Of a DNA stretch of 45,308 bases, positions 29,551 to 39,021 are shown in pieces. The stretch is from Tritrichomonas foetus (lineage: Eukaryota; Parabasalia; Tritrichomonadida; Tritrichomonadidae). The notes beneath the pieces were generated by a model. It saw nothing but the letters and a program-made list of their open reading frames with translations, was not told the DNA's origin and ran no database searches. Each line of letters opens with the position of its first letter. The first letter of the stretch is position 1. Location: positions 98,600 through 143,907 of the forward strand of contig MLAK01001304.1 of NCBI GenBank assembly GCA_001839685.1, written 5' to 3'. Both the position numbers and the translations under genes were made by a program.

Positions 29551-30621
29551 TTATTCTTGAAGAGCATCTTCACCGAGTTGTTTTAACATACGAGCCAATT
29601 TGCGGTCACCAATGTTTGGCTCAACACCGAGAATTTTCGCGACAACAGATCTCAATCCTTTCATATCTTTCGTTCCTTTCTTCTTTTCTTCTTCTGCAAT
29701 CTGTCTAGAGTTTTCGACCAAATCTGGTCCAACGCTAAAAATTAAATTATTATACGCTTCAAGTGTTTCTTTTGACAGATCTTTTAATTCTTCTGCCATT
29801 TGGGCCTTAGATTTGTACGTTGATGCCTTTTGAAGCCTCGAAACTTGATCCGCATGATCTTTCTTTAATTCATTTAATTGATCCTGCATGAAGGTGATGA
29901 GTGTTTGTTGCTGTTCGAGCTTGTCGTCAACCCTAGGTGGCTCAATGGTGATTTTATGGGTCGGCGCCATATGATGCTTGAAGAATAATAAAACGGTTTC
30001 ATCATCTGCATGAACGAGCGTGAAAAGTCGAACAGCAAGAACAGAAATTGGATCGCTTTCAGCATCATCTGATTCTTGTTCGGCAGAAGCGAGCGATTTC
30101 GGAAATGTATCAGATATCCATCCTTTTCGAATAGCATTTGCCATTTTTTGCTTGACTTGCTGGCTCTCTGTATTCGATATTTTTGTGACCACTTGTCGTT
30201 TGAAAAATTCGGCGAGTTTTTGACCTGATACGGCCGCTTTCTCATTCGCAGTCACTGGCTTTCCATTAATCGTCTCCAGATGGTCGCCAAACGCAAGAAT
30301 AGCAAGAATCCGGAAGTTGGGAAGCATTGTGAGGGGTGAACGAACGGCGCTGAAATGGCGAATATTATGAACTTCGGGAAGAAATCGAAAAGTAACAAGG
30401 GGGTTGTCGTCGAGTATTAAAGTATCCAAACGAAGCTCGGGCTGGAAGCCAGAAAAATCAGCAATGAAATTATTCGAAAGATTTAAAACGGTCGTGATCT
30501 CGGGAATTTCTAGTTGTTTGAAGCTGGAAATTTCGCGGCCTGAAAGGTTCACTTCTCCTGCCCTTGCAAGTGAAGCCTTTTGCTGTTGAGACATATCGAT
30601 AGGCTCATAAAAATCTTCCAT
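29551..30621 (-). CDS. Leucine-rich repeat protein with coiled coil
   Basis: A 356-aa protein. Residues about 20-125 are a short set of LRRs of the SDS22/LRRC type (VNLSGREISSFKQLEIPEI, TVLNLSNNFIADFSGFQPEL, LDTLILDDNPLVTFRFLPEV), closing with a cap-like segment ending HLETINGKPVT. A charged middle follows, then a coiled coil at about 235-275 (KLEQQQTLITFMQDQLNELK) and a helical C-terminus. LRR plus coiled-coil proteins of this form are common in trichomonads and in cilia- or dynein-associated proteins; the precise role is unknown. ATG at 30621 is the first in frame. No signal peptide, so intracellular. Confidence 0.82.
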   Translation of the reverse strand: MEDFYEPIDMSQQQKASLARAGEVNLSGREISSFKQLEIPEITTVLNLSNNFIADFSGFQPELRLDTLILDDNPLVTFRFLPEVHNIRHFSAVRSPLTMLPNFRILAILAFGDHLETINGKPVTANEKAAVSGQKLAEFFKRQVVTKISNTESQQVKQKMANAIRKGWISDTFPKSLASAEQESDDAESDPISVLAVRLFTLVHADDETVLLFFKHHMAPTHKITIEPPRVDDKLEQQQTLITFMQDQLNELKKDHADQVSRLQKASTYKSKAQMAEELKDLSKETLEAYNNLIFSVGPDLVENSRQIAEEEKKKGTKDMKGLRSVVAKILGVEPNIGDRKLARMLKQLGEDALQE

Positions 30622-30932
30622 TTTTCGAAATTTCTCTGATAAACGTTCTCCAAGGGGCCGTTTAGAATTTGTTGAAACTTGACTTTTTGAACCGCATTGA
30701 AAAAGTTTATTAAAAGTTGTTTCGTTGTCGAGCGACTGTTTATATCTTGATTCGAAGCATTTGATATGTACGTTTTGGTATATACCGAATCAACAAAATT
30801 AATATGAATTATTATCTTTGAAAAATGCAATGGCTTATCTTAAAGGCTAAAATGTGAAAGGGAATAGATCAAAAAATTCAAATGAATTCAGGTTAAAATT
30901 TCAATCGCACTCAATTAATAGTGTCAAAAAAA
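30622..30932. other. Divergent intergenic region
   Basis: About 310 bp between the LRR gene and the DUF3447 pseudogene. No RNA gene or repeat is seen. Confidence 0.5.
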
Positions 30933-32699
30933 ATGATGATTAATAATTCTGAAAGTTCAATAGATTGTCATTATAAAGAGATCAAAATGGCAACAGAAAC
31001 GCTGAAACACTTTCAAAATATGTTGTTAAAATGTGCCACTATCTCGAAAACGGAAATTGAAGAGGCTTTAAATGAATTGTTTTCTTTTCTGAAAGAAATT
31101 AATATTCCTGCAGATTTTATGATTTATGAATCATTTATTCGATTATTAGCTCATATATCAATAACCAAAAACAATAAAGATAATCAACCAATTTTCATAT
31201 CAATTATTGATGAATTAATCCACAATTATTCACTGAAATCATCATTTCATTCATCAACACTTTTTTATATTTTTAAAAAGAATCCAGTTATTTTATTATA
31301 TCTTTATGAGCAGAAAATTATTGAAATCCAGGAAATTAGAAATGAAATACTCACAAGTTATAATATTGACACTAAATTATTCATTTTTTTCCTTCCCGAA
31401 ATCCAAAAAAATTGTAGAGATTTGTATCAAAGTAAAGCAAAACTATTTCGTATAAAAATGGAAATTTCAAAATATTACTCCAAAGATAAAAAGAAATCAT
31501 TCATTCACGATCGAAAAGAATGTCATTCGAATGAAGAAATCGCTCGAATTATCAGAAATGATGATATTGAATCTTTTATTGAAGCAATATCAAGATCATA
31601 TGATTCAGATTTAAATGCTAAGGTACATAATTCTTATTTTGAAATTAATGATGAAATAAATAATAGAGATGAAGGGTTAAGTTTTCTGGAATATTCGATG
31701 GCATTTGGATCAATCAATATTTTTAAATATCTAATCATGAATAAAGCAGTATGCTTTCATTATTCTATAAAGTATGCATTTATTGGTGGCAATAATGAAA
31801 TAATTCATATTTTAGAAGAAAAATCACAGAACAAATTTAATCTTGAATGTTTGATTACTGCAATTAAATATTATCATGAAGATATTATTAATTATTTAAT
31901 AACCATGTATGATATTGAAATTCCAATTTCAAAATTAATAAAATATTCATATGATAAATTCAATTTTCAAATGGCAAATATGGCTTTAGTGACTTTTATT
32001 GAGAATAAGACTGATAATGAAAATGACAATAATATTTTAAAAATGAATGAATTCCAAAATATTATTGAAGAATATACCTTTCATACCAAATCACTTAAAA
32101 TATATTTATTGTATTATTATTGTATTCAACATCCAAAAATCGATGTGTATAGGTTTGATCGAGTCTTGATTCTTTAATTATGATTCTTCATTATTATTTA
32201 AGAAATATTCATACAATGTATTTATCAAACACTTCTCCATCGTGCATGCAGTAAAGGTCATTATGAAATTGTGGAACTTTTGCTTACAAATCCCAACTTT
32301 CAAATTGGTGATTTTAGAACGAAGTTTGAGAGAAAGAACACTTTATTAAATGAAGCGTGCTTCAACGGCCATTATGATATAGTTAATCTTTTATTAAAAC
32401 AAAATTCTGTAATGATTAATGCAAAAAATTTACTAGGCGGTGTTTATTTAAAACATATGATACACCACTTCATTTTGCATGTAAACATGGATATGTTAAT
32501 ATTATTAAGCTACTTTTAATCCAACCTAATATTGATATTCACCTGGTGAATGATGTTTCTGTGAATTTTCATTATTTTTCTCAGTATTAAAATGAAATTA
32601 TCTCATGTGGTTTATCAGACACCTATTGAATTAGAAAAAACAAAAGGATTTAATTATTTGGCACAAATACTCAAAAAGTCAAGCATTACTCTAAAATAA
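30933..32699 (+). pseudogene. DUF3447-ankyrin protein pseudogene
   Basis: The first frame (30933-32177) carries an N-terminal helical domain and a DUF3447-like region at about 205-330, with IARIIRNDDIESFIEAIS, SFLEYSMAFGSINIFKYLIM and NNEIIHILEEKSQ. It stops at 32177, where intact family members continue into ankyrin repeats. Downstream the repeats survive in shifted frames: QTLLHRACSKGHYEIVELLL near 32230, NTLLNEACFNGHYDIVNLLL near 32340, DTPLHFACKHGYVNIIKLLL near 32460, and a terminal TPIELEKTKGFNYLAQILKK ending at the stop 32697-32699. At least two lesions are needed: a stop region after 32160 and a frameshift near 32440-32455. This family is vastly expanded in trichomonads. The upstream part could still give a truncated protein. 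Confidence 0.85.
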
Positions 32700-33037
32700 G
32701 TGATAACACTTTTACATTCAACTTTGATTGATAATAAATATATTTTTCTTTTCTTTTATTGTACTTTTTTGAATTTTTTCAAAACATCAGGGTATTCAAA
32801 AAACATTATGATTAGAATTATAAGTTAACTGTGTAATAGTATTGACTGTATTCACAATTCCAAAGATGAAAAGGTGTAATTAAAACTCAACATTGAAACT
32901 AAAAAATTTCTTTTGGGCAAAAGAGATACACATGATTTTATCGATAATCAATGTTGAAATTTAGTTTTAGAACGAGAGAAGATTGAACATAGAAGACATT
33001 CATTATATAATTATCAATTCTTGAATAAATACAATTA
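32700..33037. other. Intergenic, no feature seen
   Basis: AT-rich DNA between the convergent ends of the pseudogene and the ITPK-like gene. The words aacattgaa and atgttgaaa near 32890 and 32950 form a loose inverted repeat. Confidence 0.45.
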
Positions 33038-33826
33038 TTATTTAGCTTTTATCTTTGTTTGAAAGAAATCAATCATCATTTCTTCGAATCCAGGAATTAC
33101 TTCAATACCTGAAAAAGAGTTAAGATCAATAATATAAAAATTTCCAGTATGAATATCTCGAATTAAATCATATCCAAATAATTCACAACGTAGTCCTTTT
33201 CGAAGTACATCAGAAATCCTTTCAATAGCATTTAAATCATAATTTAATTCAAAATTTTTTGGTTTTTTCACATTAACTTTTGTGTATTTTCCAATCACAT
33301 ACACTTTTATGACAGAATCACCTGTTTCAAAGAAAGGTTGAACAAAATGTAATTCTTCTATTGATGGATTAAAATCTTGATCACATAAATATTCAAATTT
33401 ATGGGCAGATTCCGCACCACAAGCTAAATCTGATTTAATCACATATTTTCCAGTTTTGATCGACATATCAGGAACGATACAATCACCATTGAAATTTAGT
33501 TTTTTAAGTTCATTGAAAATCCTTTTTCGTGAAATCACTAAATAATCAAAATTCAAAGGATTCGAAATTGGAATTTGGGGATTATTTTTAATATAACTCT
33601 GAAATTTGTTAAGTTGATCACATGCCTTTTTGTTATCAAAATATATCGATTGAACAAAGAGGTCAATCGATTTATGAATAATTAAATCAAATGGACCTTG
33701 CTCAACAAGGTCTTGATCTAAATCTATTCGTTTAAGATAAATTCCATGACTTTCAGCAATTTCTGCAAAATGAGGCATATTCATCTTATTCCATTTCCCA
33801 TTCTTCACATAAAAGCCGACTTTCAT
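33038..33826 (-). CDS. Inositol-tetrakisphosphate 1-kinase-like (ITPK, ATP-grasp)
   Basis: A 262-aa protein of the inositol 1,3,4-trisphosphate 5/6-kinase family. The N-terminal domain starts MKVGFYVKNGKW and has FDLIIHKSID near residue 47. The ATP-grasp part contains KYVIKSDLACGAESAHKFEY (family ACG-x-ESH type) near 128-147, the hinge VQPFFETGDSVIKVYVIG near 160-178 with TKVNVKKPKNFE, and the metal-binding end LFGYDLIRDIHTGNFYIIDL-NSFSG near 214-240 with the conserved D and N. Family enzymes phosphorylate inositol polyphosphates with ATP; ITPK1 is about 300-420 aa, so this is a compact form. Cytosolic. ATG at 33826. Catalytic motifs are intact. Which isomer it uses cannot be seen. Confidence 0.9.
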   Translation of the reverse strand: MKVGFYVKNGKWNKMNMPHFAEIAESHGIYLKRIDLDQDLVEQGPFDLIIHKSIDLFVQSIYFDNKKACDQLNKFQSYIKNNPQIPISNPLNFDYLVISRKRIFNELKKLNFNGDCIVPDMSIKTGKYVIKSDLACGAESAHKFEYLCDQDFNPSIEELHFVQPFFETGDSVIKVYVIGKYTKVNVKKPKNFELNYDLNAIERISDVLRKGLRCELFGYDLIRDIHTGNFYIIDLNSFSGIEVIPGFEEMMIDFFQTKIKAK

Positions 33827-34446
33827 ACGTGTATGAATATTCTGTTGTAATATGGTCGATGATTGAATTTTTTTGAATAAAACTACTTTTGCCCATCATG
33901 ATGATATGGGATCTCTCTGATATTAGCTGATACTTATCTTTCTGTCTTATATTAAGAATATTTTGGATAGTATCTTAGATTAAATTAATAAATTCTATCA
34001 TCGAAATATTCAATACAATGTGCGAAAACACCAGCATACATGAATAATCAAGAAATCATTGACTGAATTGACATACTATGAAGTCAATTCGTGTAAAAAA
34101 GTTGTTAGATATGTATTTTTATGAGATTACTTCAAAATAATCAATTATCATAGTCACAATTAATTGGAATATTTATTTTAGGAAAATTAGCTAGATTATT
34201 AGTAATCAAAACCTTTGTCCAAAAGTCATGAGAGAAATAGTGATTATTATACATATTTAGTTATTCATTTTTTCCATCACGCTCATTTTGAAAAAGTTAT
34301 CAGTACGACAATTTTCTGCAATTAACAATATTCAAATTTCTATGAATATTTTGAATATTTTTGATAACACTATCAAAATTGATAATTTTATATTCATAAT
34401 TGAGAGATTTATCTTTTCTCAAAATTTTCCAAAAAATGATAACAGA
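33827..34446. other. Divergent intergenic region upstream of kinase
   Basis: About 620 bp. The frame ahead of the kinase ATG is open from 34288 but AT-rich and with an unlikely composition, so it is treated as leader or intergenic DNA. Confidence 0.45.
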
Positions 34447-35760
34447 ATGTCTGAAAGTATGGTAATTGCCCCTTCGAAAATAGGACCTTATATACTACGC
34501 GGCACCGTCGGTGAAGGTGCTTTTTCAGTCGTTAAGCTCGCTTATAACGAACAGCAGAAAGAGTATTTTGCATGCAAAATTGTACCCAAAAAAAGGCTAA
34601 GCGGAGGAAATCTCGAGGCCAGATTTGAAATGGAAATCAGAATCAATCAGCAGATGCATCACCCAGGCGTTGTCGGAATCCAGGATGTGTTGAAAGATGA
34701 TTTTAATTATTATATCTTGATGGAATTTTGCCCAAATGGCGAACTTTTTCAATTTATTGTTGACAGAAACCATTTAATTGAAAGCGAGGCCAAAATAATG
34801 ATCCGGCAAATTCTTGAAACATTGGATTACATTCACAACATTAGGGTATGCCATCGTGACCTCAAGCCAGAAAATATACTAATTGATAAGTTTGGCCATT
34901 TGAAAATCAGTGATTTCGGATTATCAAAATTTGTTGATATTGATGGATTAGTTACAACACCATGTGGCTCACCCTGTTATGCATCACCTGAATGTGTATC
35001 AGGAAAATCGTATAATGGTAGAAAAAGTGACATTTGGTCAGTTGGTGTGATTTCATATGCGATGATGACCGGCCAACTTCCTTGGACCAAAAGGAATCAA
35101 ACACAGCTTTTTGAACAAATTAAAAAGGGCGAATATGTTGTTCCAAACTTTCTATCGGTTCCAGCACAGAAATTTATTAAAGGATTGATGACGGTTGATA
35201 ACACTAAACGTTTTACAATTTACCAGGCGCTTCAGCATCCATTTTTACAAGATACTCCACAACAACATCCCGTGGGTGCCCCATTGAAGATCATATCAAT
35301 GAAACAAATTGATATTTTCTTCGAAAAAGATCGTCCTGGTGACAACAATAGCGAAATTTTTGAGAAATTCCCAACAACAACTACATCACCTGAATTTGAC
35401 TTCGATTCACAGAAAAAAATCATTTCAAGCTCAATGAGAAACTTATTGCCAAACGCAGAAAATGAAAATGATCAAAACACAGATAATCTTGACGCTCGTA
35501 ATGGTTTAATGTGGCATAATAATGGAAAGCTGACCATACCCAAGCATCAATCTGCCGTGGCAGGACAAGTGGCGAAAGGACCAAAGTCAATAAATGCAAG
35601 AGGATTGAAGATGCCACCATCTGCACTTGAAGTGATCACCCACGCAAGAAAGAAACTTCCTAGTATTACCGCAAGACCTCCGGATAAAGGAAAAAGGAGG
35701 AGCTACAATGAAAGTAAGAAAGAATTAAAGAGACCAGTTGTCAAGAAAACTGTAATTTAG
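34447..35760 (+). CDS. CAMK/AMPK-type serine/threonine protein kinase
   Basis: A 437-aa protein from the ATG at 34447 (an in-frame ATG at 34342 is possible but the intervening residues look non-coding). The kinase domain covers about 15-270: glycine loop GTVGEGAFSVV (19-29), ATP lysine K44, alpha-C Glu near 64, catalytic HRDLKPEN with D138, DFG with D156, and activation-loop TTPCGSPCYASPE (170-182), the signature of AMPK/MARK-like CAMK kinases. The loop threonine is a likely phosphorylation site. All catalytic residues are present. The C-terminal ~165 residues are low-complexity and basic with no UBA or KA1 domain evident. Trichomonads have hundreds of such CAMK-group kinases, so the pathway cannot be told. 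Confidence 0.93.
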   Translation: MSESMVIAPSKIGPYILRGTVGEGAFSVVKLAYNEQQKEYFACKIVPKKRLSGGNLEARFEMEIRINQQMHHPGVVGIQDVLKDDFNYYILMEFCPNGELFQFIVDRNHLIESEAKIMIRQILETLDYIHNIRVCHRDLKPENILIDKFGHLKISDFGLSKFVDIDGLVTTPCGSPCYASPECVSGKSYNGRKSDIWSVGVISYAMMTGQLPWTKRNQTQLFEQIKKGEYVVPNFLSVPAQKFIKGLMTVDNTKRFTIYQALQHPFLQDTPQQHPVGAPLKIISMKQIDIFFEKDRPGDNNSEIFEKFPTTTTSPEFDFDSQKKIISSSMRNLLPNAENENDQNTDNLDARNGLMWHNNGKLTIPKHQSAVAGQVAKGPKSINARGLKMPPSALEVITHARKKLPSITARPPDKGKRRSYNESKKELKRPVVKKTVI

Positions 35761-36110
35761 AAATGATATTTATATTAGATATATAATCTGTTTTTTTAAA
35801 AATACCATTGATTCATTTTTGTTTTAATTTCTTTCTTCTTTCTTTTTCAGCCTTCATTTTCCCCAAATCAAAAAGTGACATTATAAATGGTCAGGTACTT
35901 TTGTGTCATCATGATTAAAAAATGCATTTCAACAATTCTGCTTTTTTCAGATGTGCCTAAAATATTGGTTGGATTTATACCATATAATGCTTGAATGAAA
36001 ATGAACATTGGTATATAATTAATTGAAAAATCGATTTCAAATAATTGTGTTCATTCATTATTCCGCATATTATTGAAAAAGTTAATTAATAAACGAACAT
36101 CTTTTTGTAA
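35761..36110. other. Intergenic, no feature seen
   Basis: About 350 bp between two plus-strand genes, with a pyrimidine-rich tract (ttttaatttctttcttctttctttttcag) summarised at about 35822-35850 and no evident gene. Confidence 0.5.
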
Positions 36111-36689
36111 ATGAGTGAATCATCATTAGTTTCCTGGCTGAATGCCAAAGGAAATGGAAATCTTACATCAATAGAAGATGCAAAGACAGGGAGAGAAATT
36201 TGCTACGCGACTGTTTTATTAATCGGAAAACCAAAATATATGTCAAGCGTGACAATCGGAAAAACAACATCTGAATGTGCAGCAAACTTCACACTTGTCA
36301 AAGTGATGATCATGAACGAACTCAACAGACCGTTTCCATACCTGATCGCAAAATTAGTCGATGGAAACAAAGAAGAACTCGGCAAGTTAATTTCTGAGCT
36401 CAAATTTTTGGATGAGCAGTCACAAATAAACGACGATGGCGACGACTTTTCCCTCGATGAGTTTCTCAACGACCTCGAAAACGATCTGGAGGAGCAATGG
36501 AAAAATTGCCTCGAGTTTAGAGACGCACTTGACACAATTGCAAAACAAAGAGATGGGTATTACGCGACACTCAAAGAAGTCTACCGTTTAATGCAAAAAT
36601 ATCCGATGGAGCAGGTTAATACTATTCACACCCTTCTTACAAATGAAATTAACGACCTCAAGCCAGTTAGGAAGCCAAGACCTCACTGA
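36111..36689 (+). CDS. EB1-like calponin-homology domain protein
   Basis: A 192-aa protein. Residues about 5-100 resemble the divergent CH domain of EB1/MAPRE proteins: SLVSWLNAKGNGNLTSIEDA matches the opening helix (D/S-x-L-x-W-x-N ... L-T-x-I-E), then a helix ICYATVLLIGKP, NFTLVKVMIMNELNRPFPYL and a final EELGKLISELKFLDE. An acidic linker (about 105-125, DDGDDFSLDEFLNDLENDLE) and a coiled-coil-like C-terminus follow. EB1 proteins track growing microtubule ends; here the EBH cargo-binding domain is not clear, so a related CH protein of cilia or spindle is an alternative. Trichomonads have prominent microtubule structures. The fold call is by eye. Confidence 0.6.
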   Translation: MSESSLVSWLNAKGNGNLTSIEDAKTGREICYATVLLIGKPKYMSSVTIGKTTSECAANFTLVKVMIMNELNRPFPYLIAKLVDGNKEELGKLISELKFLDEQSQINDDGDDFSLDEFLNDLENDLEEQWKNCLEFRDALDTIAKQRDGYYATLKEVYRLMQKYPMEQVNTIHTLLTNEINDLKPVRKPRPH

Positions 36690-37565
36690 AAATATATGAA
36701 TACCTCTCTTAATTATGTTTTTTAAATACCCATTCAATAGTTTCTATTTGATCATTTTATATTCTCCTCAATTTTCATGAAAGCTTAGGATATTTCTCAC
36801 TCAGCGATTCATCAAATCATCATATAATTAAGTTCATCTCCGCCCAACATTTTTTCTTTAATATTATTCTTGTAATTATAAATATCTAATCTAGTAATTT
36901 ATGCCATGTTTTTTTTTTTTTCATTTGGATTCATCAAAAAATATTGCAAGAATCATTAAGAAATAGATAAGACATTGTTATGTACATTTGTATTGGAAAA
37001 TATTCCAAACAATGTACGAACATTATCCACGTATGATGATTTTGCACAAAGCATTATGAAGATCCCTCAAATTAATTTATTCTGGTACAAGATATATTCA
37101 AGGAGAAATTTGTGTTTGAGATAACAAAATATTTTTATAACGATTTGCCGCAGTAATAATATTAAAACTACAATGAAAAGAAATTTGCAAAAACTTCCTC
37201 TTGAAGATTGATTCTTATTTCGAAGGAGCGAGTTCAAATCAAAATCGGGGAAACAGTACTATACTGTGGAATAACAATTTAATTACAGACACGCGAGCGC
37301 TTTCAAAACTCTGTTAATTCCAATTGCAAAACTAATAAGAATTCCAAACAGACTCATTTACAGAGTATTTGCTTAGATTTTTCGGCAGTTTTTCAAATTT
37401 CACAAAAACAAAGGGAGATAGCGAAAACTCAAAAGAAAACCAAACAAAGGCATTAAATCGAATATTCCTACGCAATTCGAGTGACTCAATGAATGGCTTA
37501 ACTTTGGGGATTAAAATTAAAAGAAAAAAGATTAAAATTATGAAACAGGATCATCAGCACAATTT
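36690..37565. other. Intergenic, no supported gene
   Basis: About 0.88 kb between the CH-domain gene and the 3' end of eL8. A 66-codon plus-strand frame at 37369-37569 is lysine-rich and overlaps the eL8 stop; it is treated as chance. A poly-T tract lies at about 36907-36921. Confidence 0.5.
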
Positions 37566-38294
37566 TTAGTCATGCTTACCCTGTGCACGAAGTTTTGCGA
37601 TGGTTTCCTCACTGAGTTCACCACCTCCCCACAAGTGCATTTCTTCCTTGAACTTCATCAAGAAGTTGGCGTTGACATTGTCAACGAGTTGTTGAAGTTG
37701 GCGGCGGTCTTCTGGGCGGACTTCAGCTAAGGCAACACATGATGTTGTGTTGAGTCCGACAATTTGACCAAGCCTGGCCTTTGATTTGACAATGCAATAT
37801 GGAATATCAAGCTTCCTGCAAAGGGCTGGGAGCCAAACAACAATTTCGATTGGATCAACATCATGAGCGATGACGACAAGACGAGCTTTCTTGGATTCAA
37901 TGAGTGTTGTAACATCCTTGATGCCGAAAACGAAAGCCTTTGATGATGCAACTTCAGCTGGAGCGAGTGATTGCTCGGATTTTTGAGCGGCGTTCTTGAG
38001 ACGTGCTTCCTTTTCCTTCTTTGTTTCTGGGCGATAACGTTCGAGGAATTTGAAGATTTGGAGAGCAGCGGCCTTGTCAAGTGTGTGGCTGAAATGGTTC
38101 ACTGGTGGTGGGACCTTAAGGCGCTTCATGAGAATGCGGCGTTGGCGTTGAAGACGGACATATTTTGGCCATTGAACTTTGGCAGTTGTATCAGCGACAA
38201 CTTGTTGGGTTTCGTGTTGGAAAAGGAATTCTTGCTTCTTGATATCTTGATCAAGAACAACTTTTTCTGGAGCAGCGGGGCGACGAGCTGGCAT
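37566..38294 (-). CDS. RPL7A: 60S ribosomal protein eL8 (L7a)
   Basis: A 242-aa eL8 protein of the large ribosomal subunit. The basic N-terminus holds YVRLQRQRRILMKRLKVPPP, followed by the L7Ae/L30e-type RNA-binding core with FVFGIKDVTTLIESKKARLV, VIAHDVDPIEIVVWLPALCR and IPYCIVKSKARLGQIVG, and the C-terminal MHLWGGGELSEETIAKL. Human L7a is 266 aa; this one is slightly shorter at the N-terminus, starting MPARRPAAPEK. Codon use is biased (C-ending), as in highly expressed genes. The stop is TAAAA, overlapping the TAAA signal. Single exon, complete. Confidence 0.97.
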   Translation of the reverse strand: MPARRPAAPEKVVLDQDIKKQEFLFQHETQQVVADTTAKVQWPKYVRLQRQRRILMKRLKVPPPVNHFSHTLDKAAALQIFKFLERYRPETKKEKEARLKNAAQKSEQSLAPAEVASSKAFVFGIKDVTTLIESKKARLVVIAHDVDPIEIVVWLPALCRKLDIPYCIVKSKARLGQIVGLNTTSCVALAEVRPEDRRQLQQLVDNVNANFLMKFKEEMHLWGGGELSEETIAKLRAQGKHD

Positions 38295-38406
38295 TTACTT
38301 TAACAAAAGGCCGGCCATGACGATCAGTTTATTCCCAATTTGAACGGTTGGTGGCTTTTTGACCTAGTAAGGTTAAACTCATAATAAACGTTCTCAGTCT
38401 CGCTTT

Positions 38407-38420
38407 TCACATCACATTTT
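38407..38420 (+). promoter_or_regulatory. TCACATCACATTTT initiator-like element
   Basis: TTTTCACATCACATTTT lies 10-25 nt before the ATG at 38430 and matches the element before 17535 almost exactly. It supports transcription of the small frame at 38430; it could also be part of a shared divergent promoter with eL8. Confidence 0.5.
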
Positions 38421-38429
38421 AGTATGTGA

Positions 38430-38624
38430 ATGAATGCTAATATCATCAAGCCGATCACTTTCGAGATTCTGATGTTTCACATCTTCCTGCACAACTTAAT
38501 TTTGGAAGCCATTTTGAATGAAAAGCTATCTGAATTCCAAAGAAACATTTCAGACATATCGATCTTAACCAAATTCTTATTATTTTTGAATGATTATGAT
38601 TTATTCTGGGTTGAGAATACTTAA
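38430..38624 (+). CDS. Small hypothetical protein (64 aa)
   Basis: Not recognised. A 64-codon frame with hydrophobic helices (ITFEILMFHIFLHNLILEAI, then ISILTKFLLFLNDYDLFW). Composition alone would not separate it from chance AT-rich frames, but it starts 10 nt after a TCACATCACATTTT element. It lies divergent from eL8 and convergent with the small gene at 38698-39021, leaving only 73 bp between the two stops. Confidence 0.35.
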   Translation: MNANIIKPITFEILMFHIFLHNLILEAILNEKLSEFQRNISDISILTKFLLFLNDYDLFWVENT

Positions 38625-38697
38625 TGTATAAAAATTAAATAATTTAAATAAGAAAGAATAACGAAAGAATAATTTTACATAAGATTGGTGATTTTTT

Positions 38698-39021
38698 TTA
38701 CATGTCGCGACGGTTATTATTTTTATTTCTGCGATTGCTCATTCTATCATTATCATTGGATGAAACTTCTAAATTTTGATATTTATTCATTTTGAATTGC
38801 AAATCATTAATTCGTTCCATTAAATCAATTTCCATTTCACACAGTAGTTTCTTTTCTTCTTCATTAGCTAAAAGATTTTTATTGAAAGCAAAAGCAAACA
38901 ATAGCTCAACACCTTTCTGTAATTTTGATGGAATATCTTCGATTTCTTCTGGCATATCTTGAATAGAATTGTATTCCTGTGTAATAGTTTGAATATCATT
39001 GATCTCATAGAGATTTATCAT
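38698..39021 (-). CDS. Small hypothetical coiled-coil protein (107 aa)
   Basis: Not recognised. The frame starts at the ATG at 39021, with CTCATTTTATTTCTTTCAG 12-30 nt upstream (Inr-like TCATTTT). Residues 1-85 are helical and acidic (SIQDMPEEIEDIPSKLQKGV, LLANEEEKKLLCEMEIDLME) and could form a helical hairpin or coiled coil; the C-terminus is N/R-rich and basic. No membrane span or signal peptide. The composition is clearly protein-like. It may be a small subunit of a nuclear or cytoskeletal complex, but nothing in the sequence proves this. Confidence 0.6.
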   Translation of the reverse strand: MINLYEINDIQTITQEYNSIQDMPEEIEDIPSKLQKGVELLFAFAFNKNLLANEEEKKLLCEMEIDLMERINDLQFKMNKYQNLEVSSNDNDRMSNRRNKNNNRRDM

